Below, in pieces: positions 55,268-64,000 of a DNA stretch of 64,000 nt. The translations under genes were made by a program, and so were the position numbers. Below the pieces are notes generated by a model. That model was not told the DNA's origin. It worked only from the letters and a program-made list of their open reading frames with translations, and did not search any database. Source of the DNA: Rapana venosa. Lineage: Eukaryota; Mollusca; Gastropoda; Neogastropoda; Muricidae. Numbering within the stretch: position 1 is the first letter of the stretch; each line of letters begins with the position of its first letter. The DNA lies in NCBI GenBank assembly GCA_028751875.1, contig CM054140.1, positions 20,796,993-20,860,992 of the forward strand, written 5' to 3'.

Positions 55268-56894
55268 GTGAGTATTTACCGTAACTTACTGAAGCTGCTG
55301 CCTCAGTCGTTTCTCTGTAGGCCTGTAAAAACATGGATGCAATATAAAGAAGATGTAACCACGTGTATGTGTACATGTATACACTGCAACAGGATACAAT
55401 CTCAACAAGATGTAATCACATGTATACATACACTGCAAGTACTTTAAGCAGACTACTACCTCTTCCCCAGAGAAGACCAAGTAACAATCGTGAGGCTGAG
55501 GACTGGACACTGCAAACTAAGACATCACATGTTTACAAAGTTCCACATTGGTGATTCTGAGGCGTGTCCCTGTGGCACCTCTCCCATGACAGTGGAACAC
55601 TTCCTCCAGACCTGTTCAACACACCAAAAACCTGAGGGCCAATATCTGGCCTACTAACTTGCCGATGAGCGACAAACTCTTAGGACCCCTGGAGGGCCTT
55701 CAGCGCACAGCAGCATTTGTCAGGGGCTCAGGAGTTGCTGTCTGAGCGTTCGACAAAGAAGAAGAAGAACCATTTCTTTGCAAGCCTGTGTATACATGTA
55801 TGCTTGTAATGTTCTTGGTTGTGAGTGATTCCCCAGCTGAACACCCTGAGGGTCACCTAGAATATGCACTCACTACCATACACCGGGGGACGGGATAGCT
55901 CAGTGGTCGGAGCACTCGCTTTCCCCCAGCCAAGTTAAGCAGCGTCCAGCATGGTTACCAGTTGGATGGGTGACCGTTTGCGCGCCTTGGCTTCAGTACA
56001 GTTCCCCCAGCTCACCCAGCTGTAAATGGGGACCTGCCCTCTTTAGGGTCAGGGAAGGTAAAGCAGCGAGGGAGAGGAGATGGGCGCTGCCCTCAATATG
56101 CTGGCCCTAGAGAAGTGAGGTCTCTGATGCCGCGCTCCCCTGCGACCTTATAGGTTATGGGACTCCTTTACCTTTACCTTTACCTATCATACACCTGGAA
56201 ATATTGTGAGATCCTTAGTACATATGAATGAGAAGCTAGTGTATGGCTGTTTTCAAGTACCTCACTATATATACCCTGTAGCCTTACAGGTTGTTATGCT
56301 AAGAGCTTGTTATGGATGAAAATGATCTCAACATAAAGTATTTAAAAACAGAACAACATTTTAATGTAGGCCTTGGTACTTTGCCTAGATCAATTATTGA
56401 CAAAGCTTTTGGCCTGGGGCGAACATGTTTGTGATAGAAAACTGTTTGTGTACTTGCATCATACCTTTGGCTGTTGTGCCTTCTCTCTGCAGATCTGTTT
56501 GCACAGTGTATAAAACAGTTTCATAAAGACCTGTTCATGTTTGTGTATGATGACTATATTAATCAAGACATTGGGGTTTTTCATTTTTTGTTTATTTTCT
56601 TTGGAACAGTGTTAACATGCATACTGTTACAAAATGTATTCATGTACTCTATGAGTGCCTGAGGCTTCTATGCCCTTCTCTGCAGTCTGTGCAGTCAAGC
56701 ATACAGAATGAAGACATATTTGTGTGAGTACTTACAACTTGAGCAAACATAGGTCTTGGATATATACAGAGGGATTAGTGGGATGGATGGAGGATGGTGG
56801 TGGGGGCAGTGCACAAAACTTGAGTTGGCATGTAAATTTAATGTCTGTGCTCAGTGAGATGCAGCTTCGCATACACACAGATAAAAATACATAA

Positions 56895-56962
<68 letters not shown>

Positions 56963-57122
56963 ATGTTGGATTAAAAAAACAAGAAAAAGAAAAGCAGTTG
57001 CACTGCTTATTCAATGTACTATCTGGAAATAAAAGTTTGTTTTTGACACAGACACACATGCATGCTTGCCCTCTGTCATATAACTTGTACATGATGCGCG
57101 CGCGCGCGCACACACACACTCA

Positions 57123-57216
<94 letters not shown>

Positions 57217-57621
57217 GAATATAAACATAATGTCAGGAAAATAAAAACATAGACATGCACGTGCATTATGATTATCCATGCATACATTACAGTCAGGCAC
57301 ATATATCCATACACACAAACTGAAACATAAAGAAAACCTGCATAAATTGTTTCATATGTTTTGGATTTGTTTCTTTTAACCATTTGATTTATGTAGTGTT
57401 CATGTTATGTAATTAGTATTTGTTAGCTTGTTTGTTTTAGAAGTAAGTTCCGTTAATTAAGAAACATTTTTTGTATAAAGTGTGTGAGGTTTTAAAAAAT
57501 TATTCATTTTTTGTTTATTATGTTGTAGATTCTGAATCAGACATTTCCAAAACATACCTTTCTGATGAATGGCTTGATACAAGGAGTTAAGGTAAGACTC
57601 TGTGTGTGTGTGTGTGTGTGT

Positions 57622-57659
<38 letters not shown>

Positions 57660-59827
57660 GTGTGTGTGGTCAATTTTTTCAGGTTGTTATTTAGGGTTTT
57701 GTATGTTAACTAACTGGTTTTGTATGCCATTGTTAGTGTTTTGTATGGCAGAGAGACATGACTGCTGCTTAATTCTGAATGTTTGTCCACATAAGTAATT
57801 AATCAACTTTTTTTTCCTAAATGGGTCTTTTTTTTTATTTTATCCCATGTCCAAAAAAAGAATAAGAGACGACTTGTAACTATTTGGTGTTAGAAGTGAC
57901 CACCCCCAACAAATTTAAAGAGAGAGAAGGGGGGGGGGGGGGGGGGGTACAAATTTAATGTGGCATGAAAAAATGATAAATGGATAGAAAGCTTGTGTCA
58001 CATGTGTTGCTGAAGATATTTCGCTTGTGGTATCCTGCATCAGGCTGTCAAAAATGATTTCTTGCACTTTTGTCACAGGTTTTTGTTTTGTTTTTTGGGT
58101 TGCTTATGCTAGCCTCATAATGCATTTAGGACTTTGGTTGTTGTTGGGTTGGTTTTTTTTTTTATCTCATCTTAAAGTAATGCCCACAGTCTGGTGGAAT
58201 AAAAGGAAGAAACCTGTTGTAATTGTGATTTGAACCAATGACTTCTTACTCCTCAGATGAATGCTTTACCTCCAGGGTGAGAAATTCTGACTTCAATTCC
58301 TGATTGAAGATGAACTTTCCCCCTTATCTACTAGATCACGTGTGGTGTCTAGATGCTGATCTTTTAGATGAGACAATAAATCCATGTTTTCAACACAATT
58401 GAGCAAGTACTGAAGAGGCCCTTGGCAACAAGAGAGTTGTTTTTTTTTGCAAAATTCTAAATAGAAAAGTCATTCTCCTTGAGAGACGTTCATATACAGG
58501 TAGACAGGAAAAATAATGTTAAAATGGTACTACTCTGTGGTGAGTGGTCATCTCCTCAGGGCTAGCAGTCTGATTGTCATATGGAGAAATAGGCTGTGGC
58601 TAGTAGTTCTGTTCTGTACAGTATACAGACAAAGCATCAGTGTGTGTTTACAATAGAGTCTTACAGAAGAACTTTCAGTCACATGGGGCTGATTTTTGCA
58701 GGGCATGCTGTCTTTCCTGAGTGCTCCTCTCATTGGGGCACTGTCAGATGTGTTCGGGAGGAAGCCATTTCTTATACTCACTGTGACCTTCACCTGTGCC
58801 CCGATTCCTCTCATGCATCTCAGCGTCTGGTGAGTCATCCCCAAAAAACTTCATGCACTAATCATGATGAACTGAAGAATTGTAAGTTTTTACTGTACTT
58901 TGGGATCAGTACTTTTACAAGTGAAAAAAAAGATACTGGCATGAAAGAAAAGCAGAGTAAGTTGGTGTTGGTAATGTCCCAAAAATAGAGAAAAATTGAA
59001 AGATGATATATTATAAAAAACAAAAGAAGAAAAGATTGTATAGATTTGTGGTAGACAAAACTCAAAGTGTGATCTGAAGGAAACTATATAGGAAAAGGAT
59101 GTCCAGACTGGGAGAACAGCAGTATTTCAAAACTCATTTACTGGTACCAGAAACAAAAACAAACAGCGCCCCCCCCCCCCCCCCCCCCCCCCTCCTCTTC
59201 CCTTTCCCCATTTACACAGGCCACAGGCTTTCAGATATGAATGGACACTTATGCATAAACTGCATCTATAAGAATGTCTACATTCATTTGTATGTATATA
59301 TGTAGAATGTACTCAAGAAGAAAGCAGAGAGAATTTACTGGGTTGATTGTCATGGAAGCACATAAAAAAGGATTTACAAAATACAATTTTGTAAGTTTGA
59401 AACGATTGGCTCCGCAGAGGCAAACACACATTTTTAGTAGTCCCATTGATGTCTGTGCAGCCGTTTATACTAATCGCTTCTGCATTGGAGAAACAAAGAG
59501 AAAACAGTACCATGATATCTTTTTCTCTGTTTAAGATACTGAACTGAAATAAACAGCTGAATCACATATTTGCAAGCATGTTAAATTTTTTCTCCCAGCT
59601 ACAGTAAAGTGAAACATAATTTGCATTGAAGTGCTGAAAAAGGGAAAAGTGTTTATTGTTGCATAGAAGTATGGTAAAGTGTGTGTGTGTGTGTGCGTGT
59701 GTGTGCTTACAGGTGGTACTTTGCCATGCTGTCAATATCAGGGATTTTCGCTGTAACATTCAGCGTTGTTTTTGCTTTTGTGGCTGATGTCACTACAGAG
59801 GAAGATCGTAGTGCAGCCTATGGCTTG
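55172..59827 (+). CDS. MFSD14: MFSD14 (HIAT1-like) major-facilitator transporter, partial
   Basis: Four consecutive exons: 55172-55267, 57529-57591, 58702-58829 and 59713-59827. All have GT-AG introns and consistent phases. They encode TSGIGQASTYHALVIIFLEF, FAWGLLTSPVIT, ILNQTFPKHTFLMNGLIQGV, SFLSAPLIGALSDVFGRKPF and WWYFAMLSISGIFAVTFSVV, ending SAAYGL. Human MFSD14A reads VYHAVIVIFLEFFAWGLL, HETFPKHTFLMNGLIQGVKG and ALSDVWGRKSF, an unmistakable match. GALSDVFGRK is the MFS loop 2-3 signature. Transmembrane helices 1 to about 4 are covered. The family is an orphan set of membrane transporters resembling bacterial TetA. The N-terminal exon and everything after helix 4 are missing: the next exon should begin VSATFA and was not found before the window ends. 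Confidence 0.93.
55460..55772 (+). mobile_element. LINE 3'-end fragment in MFSD14 intron
   Basis: The plus strand encodes QVTIVRLRTGHCKLRHHMFT, DSEACPCGTSPMTVEHFLQT and, after a frameshift, a LEGLQRTAAFVRGSGVAV-like end. This is a typical C-terminal tail of Jockey/I-type ORF2 proteins. It ends GTTGCTGTCTGAGCGTTCGA and (GAA)n, the tail shared with family R1. Confidence 0.75.
55800..56425. mobile_element. Retroposon R2, second copy, split by a SINE
   Basis: Diverged copy of the element at 17043-17386: CCCCAGCTGAACACCCTGAG at the left, TTTTCAAGTACCTCACTATA and ACAACATTTTAATGTAGGCC at the right. It is interrupted at 55887-56188 by SINE S4. Confidence 0.7.
55887..56188 (+). repeat. Chimeric tRNA/5S-rRNA-headed SINE S4, copy 2
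   Basis: Head GACGGGATAGCTCAGTGGTC, then AAGTTAAGCAGCGTCCAGC, TTGGATGGGTGACCG and the same body as copy 1. It ends in (TTTACC)n. It is flanked by imperfect duplications CCATACACC / TCATACACC inside retroposon R2, which fixes its ends. Confidence 0.85.
56897..56960. repeat. (CA)n microsatellite
   Basis: Uninterrupted CA tract of about 64 bp. Confidence 0.9.
57096..57210. repeat. (GC)6 plus (CA)n alternating tract
   Basis: GCGCGCGCGCGC followed by CA for about 100 bp with one CACCA break. All alternating purine-pyrimidine. Confidence 0.9.
57529..57591 (+). CDS. MFSD14: MFSD14 exon b
   Basis: 21 codons, ILNQTFPKHTFLMNGLIQGV then K. Phase 0. Acceptor TGTTGTAG, donor AAG|GTAAGA. Confidence 0.94.
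57599..57670. repeat. (GT)n microsatellite after the exon b donor
   Basis: GT tract starting 8 bp after the end of exon b. (GT)n tracts close to donors can modulate splicing. Confidence 0.85.
58702..58829 (+). CDS. MFSD14: MFSD14 exon c
   Basis: Encodes GMLSFLSAPLIGALSDVFGR, then KPFLILTVTFTCAPIPLM. It contains the MFS signature loop. Ends phase 2 at GTCTG|GTGAGT. Confidence 0.95.
59168..59192. repeat. Poly-C tract (25 C)
   Basis: Uninterrupted C run in the MFSD14 intron between exons c and d. Confidence 0.9.
59713..59827 (+). CDS. MFSD14: MFSD14 exon d
   Basis: Encodes WYFAMLSISGIFAVTFSVVF, then AFVADVTTEEDRSAAYGL, matching human WYFAVISVSGVFAVTFSVVF. Ends phase 0 at TTG|GTGAGT. Confidence 0.95.
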
Positions 59828-59885
59828 GTGAGTCTGCTTCCTGTTAAAATTTGAGATGTTAATTTGGTCTGATCTTAATTTTAAC

Positions 59886-61321
59886 TAGGTAGCGGCAGCC
59901 CCAGGCGAATTCTGTCATCACTGCTGAAAAGTGGCAAATTTTCAGTCTTTTCACTTCCTTATTACTCCGCTTCTGTTTTACTGATTAAAAAACACTGTAT
60001 ATCCGAAAAAAGTTCAATCTTTCTTCTTTTCATTGAATGCATTTTTATTTCTGTGGCTTGTGTATCGTCAATACGCAAAGCGTGTGAATGAGGTGTGCGT
60101 TCCGCTAAAAATCGCTGCGCGGCCGCCATTTTCGGGCACATGGACAAATCTTCAAAGAGACATGACCACTTTGAATCCGATGCGTATTCGTGACAGACAA
60201 CTATTGTCACTATATTTGGTATCATTGTGTTCAGATTTTATTGTAGAATACCAAGATGGGTGAAAGTTTTTTCATAACTGGCTAATTTTCGCAAAAAACG
60301 GGATTTTTGGCGGTACAAAAAACGATCTCCGACGGCGAACTCCGAAGAACCTGTAGCTTAAAATAGCCAATACTCAAGGTGAAAATCAAACTAGACGACC
60401 TATTTGTACTAATTTGGGAATGGGTTAATGTATTCATGGACTGTCGTCCACCCGCAAACCAATAAAAGCAAAGTGTTCAAACTGCGGAAAATTCGTTAAC
60501 GCAAGGGCAAGGACGAACGGACATCGCGAACCGATCTTGAACCGATCTTGTCAAGGATCGACGAATTTTTTCGATTTATGGGGTAAATTTCATAAATGTT
60601 TCAATATTGATCATCGATATAACAGTTTATTTATACAAAAATCGCGTGGTTTGCGTAATAATTCGTGCGATCGTTGAAAACGAAGACTTAGTAAAGGACT
60701 ATTACGATCGTGGTCAATCTTCCGACATGTGCGAACCGGAAAGAAAAAAGCATGCCCGATTTCGTCAGATATTTCCATAAAAATCACTTCACAAATTTAC
60801 GATGATTGCAAAATAAGATAGTTTGAACGTATCTCTATACAATGTATTTTTTTGGTAAGGTTACATGGTGAAATAGCGATCGTATTTAATGATTTACCGA
60901 ATGACTAGCCTAACCAAGAAAAGATAATCTGAGATCGTTGTGACTCAGTGATTTCATGAAGCAAACGTCGTCCCCGTTTTTTGTTTTTGTTTTGACCAAA
61001 TCACACTTTAGTATCATTTTTGGTGATTGAAAGTGGGGTTTAGTTTATTTTCTTTGTTTAGTTGTGCGGGGGATTTTTGAGTTACGCAATCTTTCCATAA
61101 ATTAATGTGATATCAATGAGTTTCTTCTCCGGCAACATATACAAGGTAGAGTTACATGTCAGTGCAGTAATACTCAATAGTGAGCTTATTATTATCTTTT
61201 GTATTATTATTACCATACACAATACATATTATTACAGTGTCTATCAGCCTAGCAACCCCCCCCCCTCCATTCATTTCCCTTTTCCATTATTTTGGGGTTG
61301 ATTGGCTTCCAGTGCTAGTAT

Positions 61322-61385
<64 letters not shown>

Positions 61386-63345
61386 TATAATAAAAGAAGT
61401 TAACACAGATGTGCTTCAGGTAAATACTTTATTTCAACCTTTATCAATCTGTGACACATTTGTACTGCAGTCATTACCAGCAGTTATAGCACCAATGGAA
61501 TGAAGACTTTGTTGGATTTCTTATGTGTGTCATAGTGTGTCTCCCCTATTATTTTCTTTGTCTATGCATAACAGTTTCTATAAACCTTTTAGTTTTTCAT
61601 TTCTTTAAATGCTGACATAGAAATGGAAATTAACTAAACAAGCTGAGGTATATTTTTCTGGCAACTCTAAACAGTTGTCATCCAAAGGTGTGTTGCAGAG
61701 ATTTGCAAGCATCTGCTGATTCAGTTATTGGTACTAAAGCAAGAAGGTGAGAAGACATTTGATGAAACAGCCACATTTCTCTGTCAACCCAATTGTATAC
61801 TGAGCTTCCAGGGTTGCAGTGTCTTCTGACTAAGTTGAAAGAAAATGTACTACAGGATACACCAATAGAAAGACATTTTTGTCCAAGCCAGTTCATATAT
61901 GACAGCTGTGTCCATTTAAGGATTGTGTGAAAATGTTGTAACCAGCCAACATGGACATCATCTGGAGACTTATGCATCCCCTTCATGTGGACTTTTGAAA
62001 GCTGTTATTGCTTTTGAAAACAGGCATAGGAAAACACATAATGATATTATATGTACCAGTGGTGGGAGCAACTGACAGGAAATTCTGTGGAAGAGGCAGC
62101 CTTGTACACAACAGTGGGAAAAAATTACATAAGACATCAAAGCTGGCTTCAACTGCCTACAGAGAAAAATTATAAAAAGACAGGAATAAATGTTTGCTTT
62201 TGTGGTCTTTTCTCCTTCAAATGTGTGTTTCATCATTAGTAGGTTGAGTGGCTTTGGCTGATTCAAGTGATTTGGCTTCTTGCGCTTCTGCATCCTCAGT
62301 GTCCTCTAACACTGTAGCATCAAATTTACACCAGCCTAGTTCTCTGACATCAGAGGTTTACAAGTTTAGTAGGGAGCACTGAGCTGCCCCATACTGGCAT
62401 GAACCTGTCCTCTCCTTTACCACCTGTAATTAGGCATTAGTGAAGCTGGTTCTCAGAATGATATATCACAACATATGAAATGCATGCAAAGTGATTAATC
62501 ATTAAAATAGGGATTATTCATCTGATTAATCATTAAAATATGAGTTAAAATGATTTTTGTTTCTTTTCTAAGCATGTTTTCACAAAACTAATGTTTCACA
62601 TTTCACTTAAATGTTCACCACATATTTAGCCACTTGGTGGCCATTTTGAATCTGAAAACACATTATGTAATTGATGAAAAAAATCAATAAATGTATTTTT
62701 AAATAGCATATACAACCATATTTTACACCACCAAATTCCAAGTCAATATCTATACAGGTTCAAAAGTTATTAATGAAAATCTACCATGTACTGTCTTTTT
62801 GGTCTGTCGCAGGGCATTTTAGGGTTTTCGGCAAAATTAGACCCCAATATTTAAAACATTTGGTCTAGGATAGCCCTAGAAAAAATTGGACATAATCTAT
62901 GTATGCATATCTTTTAAGCAATGTAAAAATGTAGCCATAAGATGCTATCTTATCCAACCTGTTGGACCTCAAACATGGCTTATCGTGCTATTTGAGTGAA
63001 CCGCCAATCACATGATGAGGCAATTTTAACAAAGTATATCATTTTCCCCCTTCAAGATAGAGAGCTGATTCTTTTTGTAGGTATTATTAGTATTATAGAC
63101 ATTGTATGTGGAAATTTTTATGGGTGTGATTGTAGTGCTTTCCGCTACAGGTCCTTTCCAAATAAGGCTTCCATACAGTTAAAATGGCCGAAAAATGTAC
63201 CGCCATCTTTAGACACCCATAACTTTTGAAAAAATAGAGATAGAGACATAATTCTTTTTTTGTTGTGTTTGTTGTAAACAGTTCTTTTCAAAATACCATT
63301 TTTATGTACACAAATACTATATAAAATTTTGGCTGCCGCTACCTA
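59886..63345. mobile_element. DNA transposon with 15-bp TIRs in an MFSD14 intron
   Basis: Left end TAGGTAGCGGCAGCC (59886-59900) is the exact reverse complement of the right end GGCTGCCGCTACCTA (63331-63345). Flanking direct repeats are TTTTAAC (59879-59885 and 63346-63352), or ATTTTAAC (8 bp) if the last A is shared. Subterminal GGCGGTAC motifs occur near both ends in inverted orientation. The left part (60.1-61.0 kb) is CpG-rich. No intact transposase is visible: the longest frames are 102 and 107 codons on the minus strand at 61678-62293. It is therefore decayed or non-autonomous. Confidence 0.8.
61323..61381. repeat. (CA)n microsatellite inside the transposon
   Basis: About 58 bp of uninterrupted CA within the element. 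Confidence 0.9.
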
Positions 63346-63352
63346 TTTTAAC

Positions 63353-63910
63353 ACTATTATAATTATTTTCAAAAGCTTTTATTATAATTATCATTATTAT
63401 TATTATTTTTAATTGCTTTATTTGTTTTCATCATTCTCTGATTTTCACCATAGCAATGTCAGAGGCTCTTTCAGTTTCAATAGTACTATCATCTTTTTGA
63501 GTTTCTTTGAATTTTTCTCTGGTCATCAGAGTGAGGAAGGAGTGTTGTTGGATGATTGTGGTGACAGTCACAACTCTAGGACAAGCATCTTGCTCTGTTG
63601 CCAAGTTATTATTGTCATCAGTAAGGGCTGTAGATGTTTTAAAAATGTTTTTTAAATTTTTTTAATTGAATTGGGAATCAAAGCAGGCACAACTGAACTC
63701 TACTTAATAAGCTGGAAATGTCCATTTTTAACTCCCTGTAGAATAGGAAAGTCTTTTTTTTGTGACTGCATGTAATGATACATTGTCACGTCAGTTGACT
63801 AAGTACTAGCAGGATTAAGATATTACTAAAAAAAAAGAGTCCATTGTTTCAAACACTAAACAGAAAGCTGTGCTGGAAATGGCTTTTTTCCTCTAACATA
63901 CCCATCCAGA
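63353..63910. other. Intron of MFSD14, nothing recognised
   Basis: AT-rich, (ATT)n near 63400. No exon matching the expected VSATFA start was seen. Confidence 0.5.
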
Positions 63911-63914
63911 ACAC

Positions 63915-64000
63915 ACAAGTCAAGTCAAGTCAAGTCAAAAACACTTTAATCGTCCCATGAAGGGCAATTACACACCTAGAACCTCACCATCCTCTGATGC
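63915..64000 (-). mobile_element. 3' end of another LINE-like element, cut by window edge
   Basis: Minus-strand reading ends GACGATTAAAGTGTTTTTGA followed by (CTTGA)n (63920-63938 on the plus strand, AAGTC repeats). This is the pentanucleotide tail style of some CR1/L2-like LINEs. The rest lies beyond the window. Confidence 0.5.

Overview
This is a eukaryotic nuclear window, most likely from a mollusc (probably a gastropod). The protein genes are animal orthologues with many GT-AG introns. Intergenic and intronic DNA is packed with CA/GT, CT and poly-C tracts, tRNA-derived SINEs, a SINE with a 5S-rRNA-like head, and fragments of several LINEs. The clade is inferred from repeat style and protein resemblance, because no search could be run.

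Layout. (1) 1-7.4 kb: retroposon copies, microsatellites and the downstream side of jun. (2) 7,445-8,401, minus strand: a single-exon c-Jun orthologue. (3) About 8.4-8.8 kb: a compact divergent promoter with several AP-1 sites, a TGACATCA element, CCAAT boxes and an E-box. (4) 8,778-40,000, plus strand: MSH5, the meiotic MutS homologue, reconstructed here as 27 coding exons (about 871 codons) with consistent splice phases. Its introns hold most of the repeats and four unusual tandem arrays. (5) 40-47.4 kb: the MSH5 3' end and AT-rich DNA. (6) 47,451-48,659, minus strand: an intronless WDR74 reading frame. (7) 48.7-55.1 kb: a truncated CR1/L2-like LINE and simple repeats. (8) 55,172-59,827, plus strand: four exons of an MFSD14 (HIAT1-like) major-facilitator gene that runs past the right edge. 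Its following intron carries a 3.46 kb DNA transposon (59,886-63,345) with 15-bp inverted ends and a 7-8 bp target duplication.

The genes are not an operon. Jun is a stress/growth transcription factor, MSH5 acts with MSH4 in meiotic crossing-over, WDR74 acts in 60S ribosome assembly, and MFSD14 is an orphan transporter. The jun and MSH5 5' ends are about 375 bp apart and may share regulatory DNA.

Most unusual: a 41-bp minisatellite that starts exactly at the 5' splice site of MSH5 exon 5 and repeats that site about 16 times, each unit also holding an acceptor-like TTTCAG; a 2.2-kb array open in all three forward frames that abuts exon 25; a modular SINE family (two heads, one core, three tails) with two fold-back nested copies; a 5S/tRNA chimeric SINE; and a SINE-LINE pair sharing a 3' tail.
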